From a virus: a DNA stretch of 64,000 nucleotides. The stretch lies in the IMG/VR virus record IMGVR_UViG_3300023179_000032, positions 57,983-121,982 of that record; one strand, 5' to 3'. Shown in pieces: positions 1-8,621 of the stretch (position 1 is its first letter; the number at the start of each line of letters is the position of its first letter). The position numbers and the translations under genes were made by a program. A model generated the notes under the pieces. It was given only the letters and a program-made list of their open reading frames with translations. It had not been told where the DNA came from and searched no databases.

Positions 1-1747
1 ATTTTAATAAAGCCCCTATTTCTAAATGCTTTAAATTATTATTGATATTGTAACCAATCACACTATTGTTAGTATCTTTTAGAAATCCAGTTGATAAATT
101 ACTAGCTTGAGTTTTTTGTGTCCAAGTTATATTAAAATCGTTACCAATATACTTTCTAGCAAATTTAAGATAGTAATAATTTCTTATGCTAATTTCACTA
201 AGTGTAGGTAAAATTTTGTTTAGAACAATACCTTGAATGTCAACTTTATTTCTATAGCTAAATCTAAAACTATCTTCGTATTCTTCACGATAAAGTACAC
301 CATCATCGCTAAACAATATTGTGTTACTATACTTGCCTGTAGGATCAATTAGATCAAAGTATCTACTAATTCCGCTACTAGTCCTGTTAATAGTTTTAAT
401 TTTTAATACATCTTGATCTACACTTAAAGGACTAATATTATAATCCTCAGCAGTGATCATTCTATTTTGAGTATAGTATGTAGCTGGTGCTTTAACTTTA
501 ACTTCTTCATCACTCTCAGTTGCACTACTATTAGCTACGCTGGTTTGTAAGCTCATTGATATACTTAAAACTTCTAACTGTCCAGTATTACTTAGATAAG
601 AAAGATCAACACTAACATTACGCATATCTTTTGGATTAATTGTATATGTTAGTCCATTACTAGTTCTATAATATAGCCTAAATGATCCAAACGGGATAGT
701 AGCAAATACGCCATCACCAAATGCTAGACTAATACGATCATTAGTTCTTGTAATAACATTGTAGATGTTTTTTATATTCTTTTTAACACTATTGTATATA
801 ATATTGTTAGATTCTAAATTAGGAACTCTTTCCCAATACTCACTTTCTATACCGTTAGCATTTAGTTTATATAACCATACATCAGTATCATTAATATTTG
901 TGCTATCAATATCTACAATATCATTACTTACTGGTTGTGTAAGATTAAATGAACCAGTATTCAATGTTCCTTGTTTGAACATTGTAAAGAATCCACTATT
1001 AACACTGCCTGCGCCTCTACCATCATCTTTATATATGAATGATAATCTTCTTCCTGCAAGTGGCGGTTCTTCTGTTATTGATCCATCTTTAATTATTGTG
1101 CTTACAACTTCAAAATTCATATTACGACCATCTACTGCTTTGCTAAAACCGTATACTGGTACACTGGTTCCTAAAGTTTGTAGCCTATATTGCTCAGATG
1201 GAATACCTATTACTTGAGCAGAATTATTAGGACTGCCAAACTGTGCAGTAATTGGTAATGCTGCGTTGACTACTCTAATAAATTGATCGAGCCAGTTAGG
1301 GTTTGATGGGTCATTCCATATAATTTCTTGATTGCTTACGTTGCGTCCATTGCCATCAATTACATCTTCAGTAGTGCTTATACTTTCCCATTTCAATAAT
1401 CCTGTAGCTGTCTTATTCCTTTTAGCATTATAGCTCAGTGTTCTTGATAGTCTTAATATACTTTCTCTACGTTCTGCTAGTTCTAAAAAATTTTCTCTAG
1501 CGTTTAAATCCACTCTAAAAGCAAAACTTTGCCCTAAAAAAGCCATCATATCAATCAAGGCTAGATATTCACTGCTTTCAATATAATCATTAAAATCTTC
1601 TGGATAGTTTTCACGTATATAATTAATCATCACTCTACGCAGATTTTCAAAGTCATAGCTGGTAAAATCAGCGTTTTTATAGCTTTGATAAATTCTTTTC
1701 CAGTCTTCGGCTATGAGTAATCTGTTTTGTCTATCGGTGGCTGACAT
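1..1747 (-). CDS. gp6: Baseplate wedge protein gp6, 3' end cut by window edge
   Basis: Translating the minus strand from the ATG at 1747-1745 gives 582 residues without a stop before the edge, so the C-terminus is missing (T4 gp6 has 660). The N-terminal third is typical of T4-like gp6: a stretch YIESSEYLALIDMMAFLGQS, then FRVDLNARENFLELAERRES and a charged LSRTLSYNAKRNK segment. gp6 forms the ring of wedge dimers that holds the baseplate together and moves during sheath contraction. It is the last visible gene of the minus-strand baseplate cluster, 45 nt downstream of gp25. A late-type box (1766-1774) and a purine-rich AAGGATAG lie just upstream of the ATG, so it probably has its own late promoter. 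Identification is from family knowledge, without a search. Confidence 0.9.
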   Translation of the reverse strand, partial: MSATDRQNRLLIAEDWKRIYQSYKNADFTSYDFENLRRVMINYIRENYPEDFNDYIESSEYLALIDMMAFLGQSFAFRVDLNARENFLELAERRESILRLSRTLSYNAKRNKTATGLLKWESISTTEDVIDGNGRNVSNQEIIWNDPSNPNWLDQFIRVVNAALPITAQFGSPNNSAQVIGIPSEQYRLQTLGTSVPVYGFSKAVDGRNMNFEVVSTIIKDGSITEEPPLAGRRLSFIYKDDGRGAGSVNSGFFTMFKQGTLNTGSFNLTQPVSNDIVDIDSTNINDTDVWLYKLNANGIESEYWERVPNLESNNIIYNSVKKNIKNIYNVITRTNDRISLAFGDGVFATIPFGSFRLYYRTSNGLTYTINPKDMRNVSVDLSYLSNTGQLEVLSISMSLQTSVANSSATESDEEVKVKAPATYYTQNRMITAEDYNISPLSVDQDVLKIKTINRTSSGISRYFDLIDPTGKYSNTILFSDDGVLYREEYEDSFRFSYRNKVDIQGIVLNKILPTLSEISIRNYYYLKFARKYIGNDFNITWTQKTQASNLSTGFLKDTNNSVIGYNINNNLKHLEIGALLK

Positions 1748-1765
1748 TAAACTATCCTTATTTGA

Positions 1766-1774
1766 TATTTATTA
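1766..1774 (-). promoter_or_regulatory. Late promoter box for gp6
   Basis: The minus strand reads TAATAAATA, one base off the T4 late consensus TATAAATA. It lies about 19 nt upstream of the gp6 ATG, in the 45-nt gap after gp25. Recognition by gp55 plus the sliding clamp is inferred from T4. Confidence 0.55.
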
Positions 1775-1792
1775 CGACCATTATCTACTAGT

Positions 1793-2233
1793 TTAACCCA
1801 CTAGCCCCAAGCTTTGATCGAACCTAAATTGTAACTTTTCACTAACATTATAGGGCAGATAGGTTAATTCACATTCGATTTGTATGCCAGTTTCATAAGC
1901 AGTGACAATGACATTATCTGCTGAAATTCTAGGATCATAATTTATAATTGCTGTAACATTCTCTAATACTAGTCTTTTAACATCATCAGTAAGAGGTTCA
2001 AAAATCAAGTCCCAAATTACAGTGCCAAATGTAGGATCGCTGAGTTTTTCACCTTGTCTAATATGAAAATGATTTAACAAATCCTGTTTGATAAGACTAA
2101 GATCATATATAGTAAAATTTTCACTATCTGGACTTACTGTGCTAAATCCTCTATAGGTACGTGGAAGAGGTGGTTGTTCAGACTGATATTTTCCCTTGAC
2201 TATAATATTATCGTATAATCGTTGTATGCTCAT
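1793..2233 (-). CDS. gp25: Baseplate wedge protein gp25
   Basis: 146 residues, against 132 in T4. It shows the GPW/gp25 family core: a central segment reading SDPTFGTVIWDLIFEPL and a following helix (VKRLVLENVTAIINYDPRI) that ends in beta strands. gp25 is a wedge component next to gp6 and gp53 and is related to the T6SS baseplate protein TssE. The ATG overlaps the stop of the gp5 gene (ATGA), so the two are probably translationally coupled. The N-terminal 30 residues (about 1-30, MSIQRLYDN...) extend beyond T4 gp25. Confidence is high because both the core motif and the order gp5-gp25-gp6 match T4-like marine phages. Confidence 0.92.
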   Translation of the reverse strand: MSIQRLYDNIIVKGKYQSEQPPLPRTYRGFSTVSPDSENFTIYDLSLIKQDLLNHFHIRQGEKLSDPTFGTVIWDLIFEPLTDDVKRLVLENVTAIINYDPRISADNVIVTAYETGIQIECELTYLPYNVSEKLQFRFDQSLGLVG

Positions 2234-3870
2234 TTTTTCACCTTACTAAAAGTGTCATATTTTGTAGTATATTTCTTAAAATATTCAGGAGTCAATAAGA
2301 AATCACTATTATCTTCATACCGTCCATCTACATCCCTATCTGTTTTATCTGGTTTAAATTCAGTGGGATCCAAGTTTTCATGGTGTGGCCAAGGTTCTTT
2401 AATGGGTAAACGTCGCAATATACTTTCTACTAATTTTTGACCTTCTTGGTCTGGTAAACTATAAGTTTTTAATTTTTGTGGCTTTTCTGCTTCTTGAGCG
2501 TTAGCTGCGGTGGCCGCCCTTGGCCCGTTCATATGAATCTGTGGTGCTGTTTCTATAATATTTCCTCCAGCTTGTGTTTCATTACTGCCACCACTAGTCA
2601 TATAGATATGACCATTAACTAATGTATCATAGTCACCACCAGTATATTGTTTATAATTTGAAGAATGCATAACATCAACATTACCCATTACTCTTTGTAA
2701 TAATTCCTGTTCAATAGTTTCATGTTTTTTCATTTTAATTTGTATTTTTTGATTTTTGTCAATCATCAAGATATGATCTTCTAAAACATGAGTATGCATT
2801 TCTTTGGCTACTTTGATGTTAAAATTACGCCCTGCCTCCATATTAATATCACGATCAGCATAAAAATTAAGATCATTTTTAGTATGAACACTGATACTAT
2901 CAGCAGCATATATGTCCATCTTACCATCACTAGTAAGTTCTATCCAAGCAGTTCCTCTAGCATTACCTATATAGATTAAATCTTCTGTGTTATGCAATAA
3001 TATTTGATGTCCAGTACGGGTACGTATGCGTACCAATTCATTGTGTAGTAATGTACGATCACCGTTTACTTCTCCATCTTCTACAGCAGCATATTCTGGA
3101 GGACCTTCACTAGCATTTTTAGTACGTAAAAACTTGTCATCACCATCATCCATAACAAAACTAGTACCACCTAGTCTACTGAATGGCATATTGTTTATTT
3201 CGTATTCTTTTTTACCATATTTGTGCATGGGTCCATCTTTATCTACTGGTCCTGGGGTACTGATACCAAATACAGCACTGGGCCATTCTCTACGTGCGCT
3301 GCTGGTTGTTATGCCTCTAATATCATCAAGTAATAATCCTTGCTCTTTATAAACTGTTGTAAATGGATGTTGTGGTTTTTCAATTCTTGTTGTATCTTTT
3401 TTAATTTGCAAGTCTGCTTTTTTATTATATTCAGCAACAGGTACACGTTCCTCTTCCCCATCAGCATGAAAACTAGTAGCAGCATAACCAGGAATCATAA
3501 AATTCATATCTTTTTCCTGTATACAGCCTAAATAATAGCCTCTTGATGGATCACCCTCTACAAACATACATACTACAACGGTACCAATATCTGGTGGCAC
3601 CATCCACATGCCATAACTTTTTTGAGTTCCATCGTAGACGTTTTCTTTACTATTGGACTCACCGTTAGTAATACCTAAAAAAGGACTTATGTATTTTACA
3701 CTGGCTAATTGACCAGTTCTTTTAGCATCGTTACCTACCTGTCTTAATTTTTCAACCTGTAGTGAACCCATATAGTCAGGATCTAAATGACTAACAACAA
3801 TAGCTAGAACAAGTCCAGTTTCCTTACTAGATGAATCTTCATCTAAGGATTTCCTTTTCATCTCAGGCAT
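2230..3870 (-). CDS. gp5: Baseplate hub/spike protein gp5 (VgrG-like), no lysozyme domain
   Basis: 546 residues. An OB-fold occupies about residues 18-115 (GLVLAIVVSHLDPDYMG..., ...GTVVVCMFVEGDPSRGYYLG). From about residue 270 there is a VgrG/gp5C-like part with TRTGHQILLHNT, GTAWIELTSDGKMDIYAADS and short beta repeats (ISVHTKNDLNFYADRDINME), as expected for the trimeric beta-helical needle. T4 gp5 carries a lysozyme domain between these two parts. Here the linker of about 150 residues shows no recognisable lysozyme motif, so the spike probably only punctures. The tail, with EPWPHHENLDP near residue 490, is shared by marine relatives as I recall them. Overlaps: 1 nt with the 843-aa gene upstream and ATGA with gp25 downstream. 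Confidence 0.88.
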   Translation of the reverse strand: MPEMKRKSLDEDSSSKETGLVLAIVVSHLDPDYMGSLQVEKLRQVGNDAKRTGQLASVKYISPFLGITNGESNSKENVYDGTQKSYGMWMVPPDIGTVVVCMFVEGDPSRGYYLGCIQEKDMNFMIPGYAATSFHADGEEERVPVAEYNKKADLQIKKDTTRIEKPQHPFTTVYKEQGLLLDDIRGITTSSARREWPSAVFGISTPGPVDKDGPMHKYGKKEYEINNMPFSRLGGTSFVMDDGDDKFLRTKNASEGPPEYAAVEDGEVNGDRTLLHNELVRIRTRTGHQILLHNTEDLIYIGNARGTAWIELTSDGKMDIYAADSISVHTKNDLNFYADRDINMEAGRNFNIKVAKEMHTHVLEDHILMIDKNQKIQIKMKKHETIEQELLQRVMGNVDVMHSSNYKQYTGGDYDTLVNGHIYMTSGGSNETQAGGNIIETAPQIHMNGPRAATAANAQEAEKPQKLKTYSLPDQEGQKLVESILRRLPIKEPWPHHENLDPTEFKPDKTDRDVDGRYEDNSDFLLTPEYFKKYTTKYDTFSKVKK

Positions 3871-6401
3871 TACTGAAATCCTCCTTCTGAATCCACTATT
3901 AATCTTTCTTCATCTGATTCTGGTGGGGCTTGGAATGTCTGTCCTGTATAACCTTCATTTTGACTTTCCATTTCATTACTGCCACCTAGACCTGATTCTG
4001 CTTGATCCTGATTTGGTATTCTTGATAATTCTAATGTTTGTGCAAATAATCCTCGGTCAAAAGTGCTTTCTAACATATTGACCTTGTATAGCCCGCTTAT
4101 TATGGGTACAGCTTTTGGTCCAGGAAAATCATACATATGTCCGTTAATATCAACAGGATTTCTAAAATTTATATTAATATAAACCATGCTACGTTCATAG
4201 TTTATTGCACCATCTTTATTGATATCATCATTAGTAGTACCTTGAGCTGTGTAATTACCAAAACCACTATCACCTAAATAGAATGGATCACCTAGAATTT
4301 TCATTGTTACAGTGATCATATCCCCACCTTGATTAATAGCATTTTGAAATTGATGCACAATAATAGTACCAGCATCTTGTGGCATTATACCACCACCAGT
4401 TTTTTTATATTCTGTTTCACTTGGTCTTACTAATAACTTAGTAGCTGAACTACCAATTTGTACATCACCATGTTTACCCTGTTTATATTCTTCTGTAGCA
4501 TCATATAGAGTACCATCTTCTCTGCGTCTAAAATTAGTAACCTTACCACCTTCTACATGAGCTGAGGTAGTGGGTGTTGCTGTAGTGGCATTTCTATCAC
4601 GTTGTTTAGCATCTTGATTATTAGTTCCTGCATCTGATACTGTGGCTGTATAAAATGTTGCAGCGAATTTTATTTGAAAGTCTAAAATTTCTGTGTTTTT
4701 TCCAGTGTAAAAATAGTTATATTCTTTCAGTGCTTGTTCTTTTTCTAATTTAATATCTAAAGGCTTAGCTCCTGATGGCATAAAAAGAGCTCTACTTACT
4801 CTAAAAGGTACTATTCTAAACACTGTAACTGTGGGCATTCTACCAGTAGTATTCATATTAGCATTAGTATCCAAGAGATAGTACTGGCTGCTAATTTTAT
4901 ACCAATCTATTTTATCACCTTGTATATTTTCTGGCTGTAGAGCAGATATTCCATAATAACTACTGCTGATAACTTCATTAATGATAGTGCTAATCTGTGT
5001 ACCTTGTTTAAAGTGTGCCTGACCTTTGTCACTTTCTATTTTTAATTGGCCACGTGTGAAAACTTTTTTATCTTTATCCCATGTAATATTATCTTTACCA
5101 AATATAGCCTCTACTTTTCTTCTATCTGTAAATCCTAAACTGGCCTTGCCTATTGGATTCACTCCACTTTTTTGTACATAATTTCCAGTATCTCCGGCTA
5201 ATTCTAATCCTAATTTTTTAAAAACATTGCCTTGTCTTTCACCTGGGCTTATAGTGGCTCCAGTAGGACTACTAGTATCATCAGTTGAATTAGACTCTTT
5301 AATAGTACTAGTATCAGTAGGAAATAAAATAATAACTTTATCTGGTATAGGTATTTTGTTTTTTAAGGCCTGTTCTAGTAATAAATCATTTATTGTTCTT
5401 TGCAAACTATGTACACCAGTCTGTAACATTTCTTGAACAGTGCTTCCCTGTATGTTCATGTCAGTTTTGATGGAACTAATTTCTTCACTGTATGCTTCAT
5501 CATTCCATGCTACTGCTGAACAATCATATTGACTACCTCTATCAGTAACTTTTAATTCAATATTAGTAATTTTTATAGGAAAATGTCTAACATTTATTAC
5601 CTTGTCTTGAAATTGCATGTCTGGGCCATAGTGACCCTTAAATTCTAATGTCAACAAAACAGGCATAACTACCCAGTTTTCATATCCTTCTAGGGCAGCT
5701 GCCATTTGTAAACTTTGAAAAAATAATCCTATGCTATATGGTTCAAACACTGAAAATGTCATTGTGGTCGAATTAGTATTCTTAGTCATCTCATCTAAGC
5801 CAATCACGCCTGCAATTTTTACATTATCAATAAAAAAATCAAATTTACCATCTGGATTATAATCTGGTGGATTTTTATCCACATCCCCTAGTCCAGGACT
5901 AGCATAAGCAGGCAATGACACTCTATTTTCTGGATCTGCACTACCACTCTTAAAAATAATACGACCTAATTGACCTTTTTTATAACTTTCATCAGGAAAA
6001 TTTATAGCAAACGGTGACAGTACACTTAAGGTCCAGTTATAATTTACACTAGCATAATTAGATAAAATATTACGCAAGGGTAATTCTTTAATATCAAACT
6101 CTACTTGATTTTCTTCAGCTTCTGTTAAATTAGTTTTGGTTAGTGGTGATTTTATGTTTCCGCCTATTTTTCCTGAATTTAAATCATTTACTAACTGTCC
6201 TGCCACATTATTTAAAACTTGGCTGGGATCAATATTAAGACCACCCTTGAGTTTTTCTAATTGATTGCTTAGTCCTGCGCCTACATTTTGGGCTGCATTT
6301 TTAAGTCCTTCAAGACCAAAATCTTTTTTAACTAATTTTGATGCTGCCGATACTGCTGCTGTTGCTATAGTTGCTTTAACAACATTTTTCAATATGGTCA
6401 T
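3870..6401 (-). CDS. Large baseplate hub-region structural protein (gp27 position)
   Basis: 843 residues, not confidently assignable to one T4 protein. The N-terminus is an alanine-rich, possibly membrane-active or packing helix (VKATIATAAVSAASKLVKK), followed by a Gln/Asn-rich linker. From about residue 110 it is a mixed beta protein with many aromatic residues. The C-terminal part (about 680-800) has strand-rich segments such as YERSMVYININFRNP and a final SGLYKVNMLESTFDRGLFAQ, which look like tail-tube or hub type folds. It lies between gp53-like and gp5, where T4-like phages place hub proteins, so a gp27-like or hub-extension role is the best inference. T4 gp27 is only 391 aa, so this would be an enlarged or fused form. 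The gene is tightly packed: its stop overlaps the gp5 start by 1 nt. Confidence 0.6.
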   Translation of the reverse strand: MTILKNVVKATIATAAVSAASKLVKKDFGLEGLKNAAQNVGAGLSNQLEKLKGGLNIDPSQVLNNVAGQLVNDLNSGKIGGNIKSPLTKTNLTEAEENQVEFDIKELPLRNILSNYASVNYNWTLSVLSPFAINFPDESYKKGQLGRIIFKSGSADPENRVSLPAYASPGLGDVDKNPPDYNPDGKFDFFIDNVKIAGVIGLDEMTKNTNSTTMTFSVFEPYSIGLFFQSLQMAAALEGYENWVVMPVLLTLEFKGHYGPDMQFQDKVINVRHFPIKITNIELKVTDRGSQYDCSAVAWNDEAYSEEISSIKTDMNIQGSTVQEMLQTGVHSLQRTINDLLLEQALKNKIPIPDKVIILFPTDTSTIKESNSTDDTSSPTGATISPGERQGNVFKKLGLELAGDTGNYVQKSGVNPIGKASLGFTDRRKVEAIFGKDNITWDKDKKVFTRGQLKIESDKGQAHFKQGTQISTIINEVISSSYYGISALQPENIQGDKIDWYKISSQYYLLDTNANMNTTGRMPTVTVFRIVPFRVSRALFMPSGAKPLDIKLEKEQALKEYNYFYTGKNTEILDFQIKFAATFYTATVSDAGTNNQDAKQRDRNATTATPTTSAHVEGGKVTNFRRREDGTLYDATEEYKQGKHGDVQIGSSATKLLVRPSETEYKKTGGGIMPQDAGTIIVHQFQNAINQGGDMITVTMKILGDPFYLGDSGFGNYTAQGTTNDDINKDGAINYERSMVYININFRNPVDINGHMYDFPGPKAVPIISGLYKVNMLESTFDRGLFAQTLELSRIPNQDQAESGLGGSNEMESQNEGYTGQTFQAPPESDEERLIVDSEGGFQ

Positions 6402-6704
6402 TTAAGCTCCTAAAACTCTAAACAATGTAGTTTTCTTGGGTAGATATATTTGTAAACCAGGAACAAAATCAAATATAGGATCCTGTAATACATCCAAATT
6501 TCTTTGTATGAATACCCACCAAAGATGTGGTGTCCCATATATGTCATAGGCCAAAAGATCTGGGCGTAGAGCATATTGAGCTTCTATAGTATAAAGAAAA
6601 TCATCCTTTTCTGCACTAACAGGTCTGATGCTTAGTACATCTAGATAATTCCTAGTAATTTTGGTATTTACATAGGGGCTTGTTGGACTGTATTTTGCTG
6701 GCAT
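6402..6704 (-). CDS. gp53: Baseplate wedge protein gp53-like
   Basis: 100 residues, about half of T4 gp53 (196). The core reads YALRPDLLAYDIYGTPHLWW followed by VFIQRNLD, matching the conserved part of gp53 (in T4 an isoform of ANAIYGNPQLYWVLLMCN). It then ends in a PGLQIYLPK segment like a LysM or X-type tail protein. In T4 gp53 clamps the interface between wedges. Start and stop abut the neighbours directly (stop at 6402 next to the ATG of the 843-aa gene at 6401; 1-nt overlap with the upstream gene at 6704). It could equally be called a gpX/LysM-like baseplate protein, but size and context favour a reduced gp53. Confidence 0.7.
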   Translation of the reverse strand: MPAKYSPTSPYVNTKITRNYLDVLSIRPVSAEKDDFLYTIEAQYALRPDLLAYDIYGTPHLWWVFIQRNLDVLQDPIFDFVPGLQIYLPKKTTLFRVLGA

Positions 6705-7726
6705 TAGATGAACCCATCCTTCACATAACCACCGCTAAGGAACGTATTTAAGTTGAAAACACGCACTCTATTCCTACTATAGATAGGTAATAAGCTAATA
6801 TTGAGAGTACTTTGAGTGGGAACATGACTGTCATCATTGCCACTTTTTGAACTGATTGATCCATTATTTTGCGGTTTACTTTGGCTAACACCGTTAAACA
6901 TTTTACTGACATTACTTACAGTCCTTAACACATTTGATGCCTGTGTTAGTCCAGCTGCACTGGTCACATTGGCTAGTTTTTGTGCCATGCCACCTATGCT
7001 GCTGGTATTATCTTGAGCGAATCCACCCTCTGCTGTTCCAGGTGGATTTGTCATATTGGTTGTAATATAGTCAACTTCCTTAGGCAATGTCATACTAAAA
7101 CTCTTTACTACTACTGGTACATCTCTAAAAACATAATCACCGTAGGCATTAAAATATAAAATTATAGGCGGATTGCCAGCTGTGTTATCATCTCCGGTAA
7201 ACATTTTGGTCACTCCGCGTAAAAAATGCACACAGCTTAACCAGTATTGTGCTTGAACAGCATCCTCTACATAAAAATCTCCAGAAATTGAAATTTCACT
7301 TACTCTACTATTGACATAACTGATAAAAGTAAAATTATTATGAGTCACAGGAGTTTCGGTATAATTTGCCTGACTACTAATACTGATTGTTGGGGTGTAA
7401 GGAAAAACTAAACCTCCAGCTTTCTTCAATGGGGTAAATAAAGGACTACTAACAAATGGCATAACATTAGGGAAACTTAGTCGAACACGCCAATCAGCAG
7501 GATCATCACCAGATCCACTTTGTGCCGTAGCAGCCTCTTTAGGAGCAAAATTGTCAGCATTTAAGGGAATATTTTTACTTCTTAGACTACTGGCGAAATT
7601 GGACAATGAACCCAAAGCACCCACTGCACCCACTGCACCCCCTAGATTTTTGTTTAAAATACCAGTAGCTGCCCCTATAGCAGCAGTGGTAGCAGCAGCT
7701 TTTAAAGCACTATTTAGAAAACTCAT
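6704..7726 (-). CDS. gp48: Tail-tube cap / baseplate protein, gp48-like
   Basis: 340 residues. The N-terminal 45 residues are a Gly/Ala-rich helix (LKAAATTAAIGAATGILNK). From about 75 there is a tube-like domain (DWRVRLSFPNVMPFVSSPLF, then PYTPTISISSQANYTETPV and EISISGDFYVEDAVQAQYWL). The C-terminus (QSTLNISLLPIYSRNRVRVF) resembles the end of T4 gp48/gp54, where a strand is followed by an N-R motif. In T4 gp48 and gp54 cap the baseplate and start tube growth. First gene of the minus-strand baseplate operon, with a late-type box at 7745-7753 and AGGGG before the ATG. Assignment to gp48 rather than gp54 is uncertain. Confidence 0.62.
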   Translation of the reverse strand: MSFLNSALKAAATTAAIGAATGILNKNLGGAVGAVGALGSLSNFASSLRSKNIPLNADNFAPKEAATAQSGSGDDPADWRVRLSFPNVMPFVSSPLFTPLKKAGGLVFPYTPTISISSQANYTETPVTHNNFTFISYVNSRVSEISISGDFYVEDAVQAQYWLSCVHFLRGVTKMFTGDDNTAGNPPIILYFNAYGDYVFRDVPVVVKSFSMTLPKEVDYITTNMTNPPGTAEGGFAQDNTSSIGGMAQKLANVTSAAGLTQASNVLRTVSNVSKMFNGVSQSKPQNNGSISSKSGNDDSHVPTQSTLNISLLPIYSRNRVRVFNLNTFLSGGYVKDGFI

Positions 7727-7744
7727 ATTTGTCCCCTTGGCAAA

Positions 7745-7753
7745 TATTTATTT
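7745..7753 (-). promoter_or_regulatory. Late promoter box for the baseplate operon
   Basis: The minus strand reads AAATAAATA about 19 nt before the ATG of the gp48-like gene. It overlaps by two bases the -35 hexamer of the plus-strand promoter for gp55. Confidence 0.5.
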
Positions 7754-7780
7754 GACTTTTAAAAGTGCGTAGTTTATAAT
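7752..7780 (+). promoter_or_regulatory. Sigma70-type promoter of the gp55-gp47-gp46 operon
   Basis: TTGACT at 7752-7757, a 17-nt spacer, and a perfect TATAAT at 7775-7780. Transcription should start near 7787, only about 13 nt before the gp55 ATG. An AGGAGAG Shine-Dalgarno lies at 7787-7793. This is the clearest host-type promoter in the window and fits early or middle expression of a late sigma factor. Confidence 0.85.
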
Positions 7781-7799
7781 AACTATAGGAGAGTACTAT

Positions 7800-8621
7800 A
7801 TGTCAGTAAATTATCTTAATAATAAAGATTTATTAGAAGAAATACACAAGAGTAAAAATACATATTCGAGTTTTACACGCCCTGAATATAATCAATATGA
7901 CTTGATTCTAACCAGTTTAGAGCGTATTAATATACGAACAATAGCAGAAGCTAAAAGAAATCGCGCTAAAAGATTGGGAGATGAGGAATATCATCGGAGA
8001 AGACAGGCAGGTGAAAAAATCAAACAAAGTGAATGTGAAGTTGATTATAAAAAAATGGCCAAGACTGATCTAATATTTAGAATAATGACTTATGAACATA
8101 TCCCAGTGAATAAAACACGTAAGAAAAGTCAAAAAACTGAAGCAGATGGACACGATCGAGTAAATTTTCCACCTTTCCAACATTGGAAGTTTGATGAAAA
8201 TGACGAACTCATATGCGTAGGGAAAAGTCATTGGCGAGGTGGTATAAAAAGTGGCAAGTTCAGTAAGGATCATGGACAAATAACCAACACATTGGCCCGT
8301 ATGTATATCAAACTATGCGAACGTTATGCTACCCGTGGTAATGTGCGCGGCTATACCTATAACGATGAAATGCGAGCACAGGCCATACTACAACTCACAC
8401 AGGTTGGACTACAATTTAATGAAGCTAAATCGAATAATCCATTTGCTTATTTTACTGCTGCTGTTACTAATAGTTTTGTACGGATAATCAATATTGAAAA
8501 ACGTAATCAAAATATTAGGGATGATATACTAGAAATGAATGATATGGCCCCAAGTTATACTAGAACTAGCAATGCTGAACACGCTGCTAGCCTACGTAGA
8601 TTTGAAAGAGAAGAGGAATGA
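7800..8621 (+). CDS. gp55: Late-transcription sigma factor gp55
   Basis: 273 residues; T4 gp55 has 185, so there is an N-terminal extension of roughly 90 residues rich in Lys/Arg (RIRT..AKRNRAKRLGDEEYHRRR). The diagnostic part is the C-terminal third: GYTYNDEMRAQAILQLTQVG followed by FNEAKSNNPFAYFTAAVTNS and IINIEKRNQ. This corresponds to sigma region 2 of the T4 late sigma family. It directs host RNA polymerase with the sliding clamp to TATAAATA boxes, several of which are in this window. It is the first gene of a plus-strand operon behind a sigma70 promoter, and its stop overlaps the gp47 start (ATGA). Confidence 0.93.
   Translation: MSVNYLNNKDLLEEIHKSKNTYSSFTRPEYNQYDLILTSLERINIRTIAEAKRNRAKRLGDEEYHRRRQAGEKIKQSECEVDYKKMAKTDLIFRIMTYEHIPVNKTRKKSQKTEADGHDRVNFPPFQHWKFDENDELICVGKSHWRGGIKSGKFSKDHGQITNTLARMYIKLCERYATRGNVRGYTYNDEMRAQAILQLTQVGLQFNEAKSNNPFAYFTAAVTNSFVRIINIEKRNQNIRDDILEMNDMAPSYTRTSNAEHAASLRRFEREEE

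Noticed and set aside
765-1217. 150-codon plus-strand frame at the left end
   Set aside because: Antisense to gp6, whose minus-strand frame is open and clearly homologous to the family.
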